Part shown: piece by piece, positions 35,901 to 42,949 of the stretch | How positions within the stretch are numbered: the stretch's first letter is position 1 | How the letters are laid out: each line of letters opens with the position of its first letter | Assembly: GCA_018242585.1 (NCBI GenBank) | Contig: JAFEBQ010000006.1 | Location: forward strand, 1-64,000 | Length of the DNA: 64,000 bases | Direction of reading: 5' to 3' | Source of the DNA: Planctomycetota bacterium | GTDB lineage: Bacteria > Planctomycetota > Planctomycetia > Pirellulales > PNKZ01 | Made by a program: the position numbers and the translations under genes | Notes under the pieces: generated by a model | What the model saw: the letters and a program-made list of their open reading frames with translations, nothing else | Databases searched by the model: none | What the model was told of the DNA's origin: nothing

Positions 35901-36839
35901 CCGGCGGCCGAACCGCCGGCAGCGAGTGAAGACGATCTGTTGGATTTCATGACGTCCGACGCGTCGCAAGAGGCCGAGGGCTTTGCGCCGGCGAATGACT
36001 TTCCGGCCGAGCCCGAGTTGTTCGCGCCGCTGGGGAATGATTCGTTGGCCGACGCGCGTCGCGCGGGGGCGATGGACGAGTTGACCGCACACGAAGCGCT
36101 GTCGACCGAGGCCGACGCGCTGAACAGCCCGCATCTGCACTTGTCGGACGCGCCGGTGGAAGAGGTCGACCTGACGGCGATGTGGGGTTCGGAAGCGACG
36201 ATTCAGGAAGCGCCGCCCGTGCCACCCACCTCGACCGAGGATGTGGCGTTCGACTTCTTGGGCGCCGTCGAAGAGCCGGCGGCGGAAGCCACGCCGCTCA
36301 ACCCGCTGGCCGATGAACCGATGGACTCAGCGCCGGCGAGCACGACGCCCGAGGCGTTTGGCGAGACGGCCGCGCCGGCGACCCCGACCGACGAAGACCC
36401 GTTCGCGGCGTTCCTAAGCGAGCAGCCCGCGGCCAGCGAGCCAGAGTTCAATTTCGCGGCCGAGGAACCGGCGCCGGTCGCCGAAGCGCTGTCGGAAGCG
36501 ATGCCCCCCGCGGCCTCGAGCGAGCCCGCGTCGGCGGAAGACGCGGCCTTTGATTTCTTGACCGGTACCGAGGAGCCGGTCGTGCCCGAAGCGGCATCAC
36601 CATTATCGGAAGCGCCAGCGCCAAGCGCGGAAGACCTGCCGCTGGACAGCTTGCTCGACGATTTGCCCATGCTGGAAGACGCCGAGGAAGAATCCGGCTC
36701 GGTTCCTGATCTGGCATCGTTCCTGGGAGACGCGGCGGCTGAACCTCCGGCGGCCGAAGCGCCCGCCCCCGACGCCGAGACGCCGTCACGCAGCGAAGAC
36801 GACGAACTAGCTCAGTTCCTCAAAGACTTCGGGAAATAG
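32922..36839 (+). CDS. FHA-domain scaffold with FNFL repeats, 1305 aa
   Basis: The N-terminal FHA domain (residues 1-95) reads phosphothreonine: LPLTIGRDP (Gly27, Arg28), SQISRRHCQFF (Ser42, His45) and RSSNGTFIDG (Asn64, Gly65) are all present. The remaining 1200 residues are acidic and Ala/Pro/Glu-rich, probably disordered. Seven copies of FNFL occur at about 293, 327, 356, 391, 420, 453 and 483, spaced 29-35 residues, each in an acidic Asp/Glu/Asn-Ala-Phe-Asn-Phe-Leu context. Variants such as FGFL and FDFL recur later. The C-terminus ends DDELAQFLKDFGK. It is likely a phospho-dependent scaffold with many docking sites. The partners are unknown. Confidence 0.85.
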   Translation: MNVKLIVVSGESNAREVPIKRLPLTIGRDPTADLRIVHSQISRRHCQFFLRNGRLALRDLRSSNGTFIDGKAIDEASVKPGATITIGPLTFRVEVSQSPKPAKPKGSAPKATTLFDPLADAPATGDMAATQEFAQESLFSPDDATMSFNDVVAAAGAEAAPPAEEDFFAALADGGAPVDAAPTTPAEQPATLFEAAEAVPTDPAADAVSFDAVELVDTPFAETAAPAEPLAVAGDEADFLAMLGAADTPAEEAAVPAEADVPKAAPAPEAAPEPVAETMMFEPAAEAKAESPFNFLAETEAAAEEHAAAAEATPVEELPAEAEDAAFNFLSAEAATPVETAPVAEQPAASVEDGAFNFLAAADEAPAAEATPAVEEPTPPAQPQASEDDAFNFLDAAEEAPAEAAPVAPEPAAAVEDNAFNFLTGGEAAPAAEKTPVVEAPAAAQPQASEDDAFNFLSAPAAVPVEPEPIAPEPAASAEDNAFNFLAAAPPSPAEAQPAVEPMMFEPAAEAAPLTPAPEPAAPPAEDDFFAALAGEGIETAPSPAAPAADPMAATTMFDPASAGDDLQGLMSASAEPAAEEALFDPTAASAELPVGEPSEELAESHATVDDAAFGFLSAAAETGSAEPAAPSDEVGAAPVDLDTGWSGTEAEADDEPMFAPDDLREPESVTPAADPEAFWSEMSGGTPAVSDAVDEFQPVDEYQPANEFQLADDAELAAASASIAPEHPDVGFPIEDVHGNVIDDQAQAPHGWPVDAGSPDGGGYHAFAPQTPLGAIALDDTPVLSNKITYAASDLVMTSPAAPAGKLGAPAVMLGATAAVPAAAPRRKKRRPKVADVGTGALDTLDVFFPPIMTAPVDRPVPPAPAEVMSEVLPSAGAATAIDESPAEGTDEGFGFAEALMLGARAAELESETGLMPDAADPFCETEQAIPADLPPTGSDDLTAWFDAGQGAPSVDEDFAAEPAAEAAPFDPMADEPLAEAPGGESADSDWPPAAEPPAASEDDLLDFMTSDASQEAEGFAPANDFPAEPELFAPLGNDSLADARRAGAMDELTAHEALSTEADALNSPHLHLSDAPVEEVDLTAMWGSEATIQEAPPVPPTSTEDVAFDFLGAVEEPAAEATPLNPLADEPMDSAPASTTPEAFGETAAPATPTDEDPFAAFLSEQPAASEPEFNFAAEEPAPVAEALSEAMPPAASSEPASAEDAAFDFLTGTEEPVVPEAASPLSEAPAPSAEDLPLDSLLDDLPMLEDAEEESGSVPDLASFLGDAAAEPPAAEAPAPDAETPSRSEDDELAQFLKDFGK

Positions 36840-36856
36840 CGGTTGGGCTGCCGGGA

Positions 36857-36980
36857 AATTTGAACCGCAAAGACGCAAAGGGCGCGAAGGGGAAATGACG
36901 AATCGCTAAGCGGCCAACCGACAATCGTCCTCCCATTCTTCCCCGTTTTCTCCGTGTCCTCTGTGCCTCTGTGGTGAATC
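36857..36980. repeat. Octad repeats after the FHA gene
   Basis: Near 36862, ACCGCAAA, GACGCAAA and GGGCGCGA follow each other in eight-base steps. Near 36950, CTCCGTGT, CCTCTGTG and CCTCTGTG form a second octad set, the reverse complement of the CACGGAG words at 49852 and 55812. Both lie between convergent FHA and ThuA genes. Confidence 0.6.
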
Positions 36981-37009
36981 TTTCTTTCTGCAATTTGCCG
37001 CACTGAGCG

Positions 37010-37924
37010 TTACTTCTTCGGCGTCGGCGTCGGCGTCGGGCGCGGGGGCATGACGTGCGCCCCGGGGGTCACTTCCTTGATGTTCGGCGTCACGTCGGCG
37101 TCGACGTTGCGACAGACCCAGGTCAGGGCCCCCAGCATCACTTCCTGGAAGGTGGCATTGTCCCAAACGTCTTCGCGGTGTCCCATCGACGTGTAGAACA
37201 CGCGTCCCTTCTCGTACATCCGCGCCCAAGTAGCCGGGTAGTTGGGCCGCTCGTAGTCGCTTCCTTTCATCCCTTGCGTGTCCTGGACCAGGATCACGTG
37301 CAAGTTGTCGGCGAAGTTCTTGAGCGAGTACCATTCTTCCATCAACTCGAACGAGCTGCCAGCGCCGCTCAGGCCGGGGAACTTGGCGTCGGTGACCGCC
37401 AGGCGGGCTTTTTGCTGCGGGCCGTGCTTGATGAATTCGCCGCCGAGCATGGCGATATATGGGTCAAGCTGTGATTGCTCCTCGAATCGCTCGCCGGCCG
37501 AATGGAACGTGTCGCTGCCACAGTGCGAGGCGATGAACCCTTTGCCCGCGGCCACGGCGTCGATCAGCTTTTGCTTGCCGGCCGCGCTCATCGGCGGCTG
37601 CTTGTCGGTGCCGCTCTGGGTCAAGTCGCCCGTGGTGTAGAAGACGAAGGCGTCGTATTGATTGATGTCGCCGTCGAACACCCTGCCGTCCTTGGTGGCG
37701 GTGACGTCAAAGCCTTGCTTGGCGCCGATTTCGGTCAACACCCGTTCGTTGTAGGCCGGCTGGCCGTCGGCTCGCCGGGTGGCCGAGTGCTCGAAGCTGC
37801 TGCTCTTGGTAAAGAACAACACGCGGCGCCGCGGCGCGTCGGCGGCCCGAACTTGTCCCCAAGGAAATTGGCTGGCGGCCAATGCCGCGCCGGCCGAGGT
37901 TAGAACCTGACGACGAGTGAACAT
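37010..37924 (-). CDS. ThuA-like domain protein, Tat-exported
   Basis: A 304-residue protein with a Tat signal (FTRRQVLTSAGAALA). The ThuA domain (trehalose-utilization-type, a class I glutamine-amidotransferase-like fold) contains RVLFFTKSSSFEHSATRR and the block GKGFIASHCGSDTFHSAG, whose Cys is in the position of the nucleophile in related folds. FYTTGDLTQSGTDKQPPMS and the tail VFYTSMGHREDVWDNATF are typical. These proteins are numerous in planctomycetes and linked to sugar metabolism, but the reaction is unknown. The ATG at 37924 is preceded by GCAGGAGTC, a good ribosome-binding site; an upstream start at 37978 would add 18 residues. Confidence 0.88.
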   Translation of the reverse strand: MFTRRQVLTSAGAALAASQFPWGQVRAADAPRRRVLFFTKSSSFEHSATRRADGQPAYNERVLTEIGAKQGFDVTATKDGRVFDGDINQYDAFVFYTTGDLTQSGTDKQPPMSAAGKQKLIDAVAAGKGFIASHCGSDTFHSAGERFEEQSQLDPYIAMLGGEFIKHGPQQKARLAVTDAKFPGLSGAGSSFELMEEWYSLKNFADNLHVILVQDTQGMKGSDYERPNYPATWARMYEKGRVFYTSMGHREDVWDNATFQEVMLGALTWVCRNVDADVTPNIKEVTPGAHVMPPRPTPTPTPKK

Positions 37925-37960
37925 GGCGGGACTCCTGCGGGAAGAAATGACGAATGGGAT

Positions 37961-38222
37961 TCGACCACGACGACACAACGGGCACGACGCCGGAAAATGT
38001 TAAGAAAATTGAACCACAAGGTCGCAAAGGCACGCGAAGTAAGATGTGGGAGGAAAACGCGGGAGTAAGGCCAACTTGCGGTTTAATCCGCAGGCCAAAG
38101 GCCTGCGTGCTTCCCTGCCGCATTCATCACTCAGCACTCATCATTCATCACTTCCTACGTCGTGCCCGTCGTGTCGTCGTGGTCGAATTCTCTTTGACTT
38201 TCCTTTGCGTTATGTGCGGTTC
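37961..38222. repeat. Composite repeat element I (nonads, octads, heptads)
   Basis: Arms at 37961-37989 and 38158-38186 are reverse complements at 28 of 29 positions and consist of nine-base words. Between them lie an octad stretch (38009-38040), a GTTTAATCCGCAGGCC palindrome (38081-38112) and a heptad array (38120-38154: GCATTCA, TCACTCA, GCACTCA, TCATTCA, TCACTTC). A reversed octad stretch follows at 38198-38222. Shared parts occur at 49852-50234. Confidence 0.75.
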
Positions 38223-38235
38223 AACTGCCGTCCGT

Positions 38236-38907
38236 TCAGGAAGCGTCGCCGCGGGTTAGGCGTAACATCTCGAACAGCGCCTGGGTAACTTCGGCCGGAT
38301 GTTGCGTCAGTTGCCAGGCGACCAGCGCCAACAGCGCCGCACCCAGCGCCGGCAGCGCATAGCCCCAGGCGTTCGGCTGGTGCGGTGCGGCCGCCAGTCG
38401 TCGCGCCAGCCCGGCGTGCAGCAAGGCCCAGGCCGCGTGGTTCTGGTGTTCGTGGACCGCCTGCAGGACGATGGTGTTCGAGGCTTGGGCGATTTCGACC
38501 GACAATTCGACGTGCTGCCGCGGCATCAGCAACGTCGAACCTGCCCAGCGGCTTTCGGGGTCGAGCTCTTCAATCACCTGAGCCACGATCGGGCGAAACT
38601 CGGCCAGCGCCGGCGCGTGGTAGATCACCAGCCGCTGCCTGCTGTTCAAAACCACCAGCGACACGCACAGGCTGTAGACGACCGCCACCATGCCCCAGAC
38701 CAGCGGGCCGTAGTTGATGATGGCTTGCTGCGGCAACAGCAGCTCGGCCGGGCCAATCGTCACCAGCCCCGACACGCCCAGTGCCAGGGCCGTCAGGTCG
38801 CGGCTGCCCGTGACCACGGTCGGCGTGCGCTTGCGGTGCAACATTCCGATGGCCAGCAGATAGAGCGCCAACGGCCCCAGCGCAATCGACAGTCGCAGTG
38901 GATCCAT
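38236..38907 (-). CDS. Membrane protein of the GspE-N fusion operon
   Basis: A 223-residue protein with an N-terminal pair of membrane segments (PLALYLLAIGMLHR and a second near VWGMVAVVYSLCVSLVVL), a soluble middle (HAPALAEFRPIVAQVIEELD, HVELSVEIAQASN) and a third C-terminal segment (ALPALGAALLALVAWQL). Its possible start codons are a GTG at 38919, directly after the stop of the upstream GspE-N gene, and an ATG at 38907. This abutting arrangement implies co-translation with the GspE-N fusion. No motif tells the function, and I do not recognise the family. Confidence 0.75.
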   Translation of the reverse strand: MDPLRLSIALGPLALYLLAIGMLHRKRTPTVVTGSRDLTALALGVSGLVTIGPAELLLPQQAIINYGPLVWGMVAVVYSLCVSLVVLNSRQRLVIYHAPALAEFRPIVAQVIEELDPESRWAGSTLLMPRQHVELSVEIAQASNTIVLQAVHEHQNHAAWALLHAGLARRLAAAPHQPNAWGYALPALGAALLALVAWQLTQHPAEVTQALFEMLRLTRGDAS

Positions 38908-38919
38908 CGTGTCGCTCAC

Positions 38920-39894
38920 TTAGCGCCGCTTGACCAGCCAGGCGATGCCGCCGGCGGCGCCACCGATCACCAAGGCGACGCCAATCTGCAAGAAGAAGTC
39001 CAGGTCCGACAACGATTGAATCACGAACGTCAGGGCATAGAAACCCAGCGCGCCACACAGGAACGCCATGGTGGCCGCGTTCTTGCGGGCCTTGGCCCGT
39101 TCGACCGGGTCGTATTGTTCCTCGGCCTCACGCTCGCGATTGACCGTCTGGCCCATTTCGCGCGCGGCGGCCTCGCGCGGGTAATACTTGTTGATCACAT
39201 CATGGATCGCTGTCGGCGTACACAGCACCGGCCGCACCGGCAGTCCCAGCCGCAACCGCAGCTCGTCTTCCAGGTCGCTCGACAACGGGTTGGGCGAAGC
39301 CACCATTACCCGTTCGTCGTCGGACATCACCGGCACGCACGAGTGTTGCCGCGCCAACGTGGCTGGCATCTTCTGGGCCAGGCCGACGTCGAGCGTCACG
39401 TGGGCCAGGTCCAGGTACGGCACGCCGAGCGCTTCGGCCTGGGCCTGGACGACCTGCTCGGGCGAGGCGACCTTCTGTTGCAGGATCGCGTCGCGCAGCT
39501 CCATGCCGATCGCCGTCGCCAACTGTTGCGCCTTGGTCAGCTTCTCGGCGTCGATCAACTTGCGCAGGACCAGAATCTCTTCAAACGTGCGCTTGGCGCC
39601 GGCGCCGCCGCCGGTGCGGCCCAGCGACGAGTCATAGTCCGACTTGCGGCGCGTGTCGGTCAGACAGAGCATGGCCCGGGTCAACTCGTTCAACAGCCCG
39701 CCGGCCCGATCGGCGTACTCGGTGGCCAGGTACTTGCGGACGTTGGCGCTGAGCTTGTTGTAATGGGTGCGAATCAGGCCGCTGTCGTCCTCGAATTGCT
39801 TGAGCCGCAGCAATTGATAGTGATTCAACGGCCGGGCCGTCTCGGTGACGCCAAGCCAGCGGGTGTAAATGTCGCCTTGCGCGGGAGCCGCCAT
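38920..39894 (-). CDS. J-like domain + GspE N-terminal (MshEN-type) + membrane tail
   Basis: A 324-residue protein in three parts. Residues about 20-95 resemble the J-like domain of planctomycete proteins (LNHYQLLRLKQFEDD to LLNELTRAMLCLTDTRRKSDYD). Residues about 105-225 match the GspE_N/MshEN domain of type II secretion and type IV pilus ATPases (LRDAILQQKVASPEQVVQAQ, ALGVPYLDL, SDLEDELRLRLGLPV). Two hydrophobic segments at the C-terminus anchor it. MshEN domains can bind cyclic-di-GMP, though key residues are not clearly kept here. There is no ATPase domain, so it is a regulatory or scaffold module rather than a motor. Confidence 0.75.
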   Translation of the reverse strand: MAAPAQGDIYTRWLGVTETARPLNHYQLLRLKQFEDDSGLIRTHYNKLSANVRKYLATEYADRAGGLLNELTRAMLCLTDTRRKSDYDSSLGRTGGGAGAKRTFEEILVLRKLIDAEKLTKAQQLATAIGMELRDAILQQKVASPEQVVQAQAEALGVPYLDLAHVTLDVGLAQKMPATLARQHSCVPVMSDDERVMVASPNPLSSDLEDELRLRLGLPVRPVLCTPTAIHDVINKYYPREAAAREMGQTVNREREAEEQYDPVERAKARKNAATMAFLCGALGFYALTFVIQSLSDLDFFLQIGVALVIGGAAGGIAWLVKRR

Positions 39895-39978
39895 CGGTGG
39901 ATTCCGGTCAGAAGTTTTTCAGATTCGATTCGTCGTGCGATCTTTCATTGAGACTCGCGCTGCACAATCACGGACGAA

Positions 39979-40030
39979 CACCCCTCCCTGTCAGGGAGGG
40001 GCAGGGGGGAGGGTCGAAGCGTTGCAAGCC
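39979..40030. repeat. CTCCCT/AGGGAG REP-like repeat, copy 2
   Basis: Near-identical to 29322-29373: CACCCCTCCCTGTCAGGGAG with the same GGGCAGGGGGGAGGGTCGA continuation and the trailing GTTGCAAGCC. It lies between the GspE-N fusion gene and the small basic-protein gene. Confidence 0.6.
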
Positions 40031-40200
40031 CAGAAGCATCGCGATTGGAACACCAGAACTTCGCGCGATGCCAGTCGGCCGGCCACGGGGCTCCTCATCC
40101 GGCGGCTCTTAGCCTAATCGCTGCCGGTGCGCGACGCGAGAGTCGCGTGCCGCAAGTGCCGATTCAGTCGTGCCAAAGGAGCGGGCCCAATCGCGCCAGC

Positions 40201-40503
40201 TTACTCGGCGATGACTTCTTTGACCGGCTGGACGAAGTGGGGAGTCTTCTGGTTGGTGGTCAGCTCGGCGGCCTTCTTTTCGGCCTGCTTCTTTTGGCTG
40301 TATTCGAACAGCGCCACCCGCTTGAGCGATTGATTGAACACGCCCCAAAACGCCTTCAGGCGAACTTCCTTGGCGGTCTTGGCACGGCTTTTGCGCTTGG
40401 CCGGCGCCTTGGGCGCTTTGGCCTTGGCTTCTTTCCCCTCGGCCCCTTCGGCAGCGTCCGATTCCTTGCGTAATTCTTTCCGATTCAGAACTTTGCGTGC
40501 CAT
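40201..40503 (-). CDS. Small basic protein, 100 aa
   Basis: A 100-residue, lysine- and arginine-rich protein starting MARKVLNRKELRKESD, with an Ala/Lys-rich middle (EAKAKAPKAPAKRKSRA) and then KAFWGVFNQSLKRVALFEYSQ. The charged tail may bind nucleic acid. It has no signal peptide or membrane segment. It resembles small conserved hypothetical proteins found across planctomycetes, which I cannot name further. The 420-base gap on its upstream side holds strong hairpins and the promoter region of the divergent methyltransferase gene. Confidence 0.7.
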   Translation of the reverse strand: MARKVLNRKELRKESDAAEGAEGKEAKAKAPKAPAKRKSRAKTAKEVRLKAFWGVFNQSLKRVALFEYSQKKQAEKKAAELTTNQKTPHFVQPVKEVIAE

Positions 40504-40624
40504 GGGCTCTATCCTTCTCGAACGTAAAGGGGGCGTCGATTGTGGAGCGCTCGGTCAACGGCGCGCTGGGGGGCCGGGAGGTCGAAACCGACAATTTACC
40601 ACCTTTTTCGGGGAGTCTCTAGTG

Positions 40625-40733
40625 CCGTTTCGTCTGGCGTAGTAGGCCAGTTTGGTGAAACGGGGTGGCGGGGTCAGAACGAAGTGATGGCCCCGAACCG
40701 TCACCACGGGGCCATCGCTGCGCTCTGACCCCG
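40625..40733. other. Two large hairpins upstream of the DNA methyltransferase
   Basis: CCGTTTC (about 40625-40631) pairs with GAAACGG (about 40657-40663) around an inner CTGGC/GCCAG. Next to it, CGGGGTCAGA (40669-40678) pairs with TCTGACCCCG (40724-40733), and GATGGCCCCG pairs with CGGGGCCATC inside. The second is a strong stem of at least 20 paired bases in two blocks. It lies in the gap between divergent genes and could be a dispersed repeat, or a structured leader. Confidence 0.55.
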
Positions 40734-40785
40734 GCGACCCAACGTCCTAGATGCAAACTGCCCCACCATCCCGGGGTGCGAACGG

Positions 40786-40813
40786 TTGCTCGCCCGGCCG
40801 TTCGTGCTACCAT
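40786..40813 (+). promoter_or_regulatory. Weak candidate promoter of the DNA methyltransferase
   Basis: TTGCTC (40786-40791) and TACCAT (40808-40813) are 16 bases apart, in the right place for the gene starting at 40922. The match to consensus is modest, so this is a low-confidence proposal. Confidence 0.25.
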
Positions 40814-40921
40814 ACTTCCGCTCTCGATGTTATCGGCCCCGGGGCTTGTTGGACGCCGACCTGGACGGACCCGCCCCCCTGCTTTGCACGGATTCCGCAC
40901 GCTTTGCCCCGCGCTCGTCTC

Positions 40922-41863
40922 ATGGCCCACAAGCAATCCTCGTTGAAATCGGTCATCAACCGGCTGCACCACCAAGACTGCGTCGCAGGCCTGCGCCGGC
41001 TGCCCGACGGCTGCGTTGATCTGGCCTTCGCCGATCCGCCGTTCAACATCGGCTACGACTACGACGTTTACGAAGATCGCCGGGCGGCGGATGAATACCT
41101 CGCCTGGTGCGGTACGTGGCTGGGCGAGGTGAACCGTGTGCTCAAGCCGACCGGCACGTTCTGGCTGGCCATTGGGGACGAATATGCCGCCGAGCTCAAG
41201 GTGCTGATGCAGCGCGAGCTGGGGCTGGCCTGTCGCAGTTGGGTGGTCTGGTATTACACGTTCGGCGTGAACTGCAAATACAAGTTCAGCCGCTCGCACG
41301 CCCATCTGTTCCACATGGTCAAAGACCCGCAACAATGCACCTTCAACGCCGAGCAGATTCGCGTCCCCTCGGCGCGGCAACTGGTCTATGGCGACCGGCG
41401 GGCCAACCCCGTGGGTCGTCTCCCCGACGACACCTGGATTCTGCGCCCGCAAGATTTGCCGGTCGGCTTCACGCCCGACGAGAACACGTGGTACTTCCCC
41501 CGCGTGTGCGGCACGTTCAAAGAGCGCGCCGGCTGGCACGGTTGCCAGATGCCCGAGCAGCTCTTGGGCCGGATCATTCGGGCCTGCAGCAACCCGGGCG
41601 AACTAGTGCTTGACCCCTTCGGCGGCAGCGGCACCACGCTGGTCGTGGCCAAAAAGCTGGGGCGCAATTTCCTGGGCTATGAATTGTCGCCGGAGTACGC
41701 GGCGCGGATCGAACAGCGCCTGGCAGCGACCGAAGTCGGCCAGGAACTCGACGGCGCGGCCGAGCCGCTGGTCAGCGCGCCGACGACCGCCAACGGGCGG
41801 CGTCTGGACGACCGCGGCAAGGCGAAGCCCAGGAAGAAACGCCTGGCGCGGAATGACCGGTGA
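40922..41863 (+). CDS. DNA adenine-type methyltransferase (beta class)
   Basis: A 313-residue site-specific DNA methyltransferase. The catalytic motif IV is DPPF (residues 38-41, in [15 protein letters not shown]), and the SAM-binding motif FGGSG at 233-237 ([18 protein letters not shown]) follows it, giving the beta-class order. DPPF points to N6-adenine. A Cys/Trp-rich middle ([25 protein letters not shown]) is probably the target-recognition part. Codon use is high-G+C like its surroundings, so it looks resident rather than imported. No restriction gene is fused. It may be an orphan epigenetic methylase. The start at 40922 ([11 protein letters not shown]) is preferred to an upstream frame that is Cys/Pro-rich. 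Confidence 0.87.
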   Translation: MAHKQSSLKSVINRLHHQDCVAGLRRLPDGCVDLAFADPPFNIGYDYDVYEDRRAADEYLAWCGTWLGEVNRVLKPTGTFWLAIGDEYAAELKVLMQRELGLACRSWVVWYYTFGVNCKYKFSRSHAHLFHMVKDPQQCTFNAEQIRVPSARQLVYGDRRANPVGRLPDDTWILRPQDLPVGFTPDENTWYFPRVCGTFKERAGWHGCQMPEQLLGRIIRACSNPGELVLDPFGGSGTTLVVAKKLGRNFLGYELSPEYAARIEQRLAATEVGQELDGAAEPLVSAPTTANGRRLDDRGKAKPRKKRLARNDR

Positions 41864-41872
41864 CGGTTTTTC

Positions 41873-41895
41873 ACGTCTCCCTTTAAGGGAGACGT
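41873..41895. repeat. Perfect palindrome between convergent genes
   Basis: ACGTCTCCCTTTAAGGGAGACGT, written here in two parts as ACGTCTCCCTT and TAAGGGAGACGT, is a self-complementary hairpin between the high-G+C methyltransferase and the HNH gene. It has no long U-run on either side. It may still act as a transcript end or be another REP-type unit. Confidence 0.5.
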
Positions 41896-41917
41896 CGCTG
41901 CGGGCATTGCACAAAAA

Positions 41918-42943
41918 CTACGCGCAAAATGTGTGTGGCCAGTTTCGCGCCCTCAAGCCCAAGATCAGCTTCTGAGGATTGGGGCGCGCTTCCAAGGCGC
42001 TCGGAATAACAATCTGCTGAGGCAACCGGGCCTTGAACTCTTCAAGCCCCATGTGAAGCTGTAAGCCCGCCAGCCGGCTTTCACAATCGGGGTTCGTTAT
42101 GATTCGATAATTCGACTGTACCCCCAACAAACCGTTGTCATATGCCCCGTGGTGAAGGCGGCACAACGCCAACCCATTGGTCACTTCATCCGTCGATTGG
42201 GGATAGGAAACTGGAACGATATGCGCCGCATCAACAAGCTTCAACGCACACTGACAAACCGCACACTTATGGCGGTAAGCGTGCAAGACGGCTGGTTTGA
42301 ATTTGGCATCGCGATATGCACGCATCGTCGTTACTAATTCATAGCGACGTGACGCTTGATCTTCGGATTGCGATTCGTCAATGAACATTCGCTCTTCCGT
42401 CGTGGTCTCCGGGCCAGTCTCCGCAAGCAGTTGAACGCCAGCGCTGTCTGCTTCCGAATTGTGAACGGGTAAGCCTTGTTCTACATACCAGAGAAGCGAA
42501 TCAGGTTCGACCGCGACAACTACTTCCCGGCCCTGGGCGACTGGTCGAAACTGCGTGCCAATTCCAACGCGCCTGGCAATTGTCAGAGTCGCTAAATTGG
42601 TTTGAAAGCTTGACGATCCCTGGGAAAATCGCGTGTGACGGCGAGGATCCCAGAAGGCCCAAACTTCAGATTCTCGATTCCATCCACCGATCAATGTTCG
42701 TCGGCCTGGTTCAAGGGGAAACTCACTCACGCCAGTTGCTTGGATACGCCGCTCATTCGGTGGTCGGCGTCTTCCCCCAGGTGTTATTTCCCAAAGAAAC
42801 AAGATGCAATCGATCGCCGACGAGCCTGTAATTACGCGAAGCCTGGCCGGTCGCGCTACATCACGCTGCTGGTTTCTGATGACCGTTGCACCGGCACGTT
42901 CTAGTTGGTCAACGAAGAGGTCAACCAGCCTTGAAAAGAGCAC
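41918..42943 (-). CDS. HNH endonuclease, candidate restriction enzyme
   Basis: A 341-residue protein with a C-terminal HNH domain at about 221-275: Cys227 and Cys230 (HKCAVCQC), His241 (DAAHIVPVS), Asn257 (EVTNGLALC) with Cys261, and His264/His265 (RLHHGAYDNGLLGV). The zinc-bearing form is common in type II and McrA-like enzymes. The N-terminal 200 residues look like a separate target-recognition region. It starts six bases after the stop of a methyltransferase gene, giving a restriction-modification layout. Composition is A+T-richer than the flanking DNA, as is common for mobile R-M cassettes. The recognised site is unknown. Confidence 0.83.
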   Translation of the reverse strand: MLFSRLVDLFVDQLERAGATVIRNQQRDVARPARLRVITGSSAIDCILFLWEITPGGRRRPPNERRIQATGVSEFPLEPGRRTLIGGWNRESEVWAFWDPRRHTRFSQGSSSFQTNLATLTIARRVGIGTQFRPVAQGREVVVAVEPDSLLWYVEQGLPVHNSEADSAGVQLLAETGPETTTEERMFIDESQSEDQASRRYELVTTMRAYRDAKFKPAVLHAYRHKCAVCQCALKLVDAAHIVPVSYPQSTDEVTNGLALCRLHHGAYDNGLLGVQSNYRIITNPDCESRLAGLQLHMGLEEFKARLPQQIVIPSALEARPNPQKLILGLRARNWPHTFCA

Positions 42944-42949
42944 GTTGAC

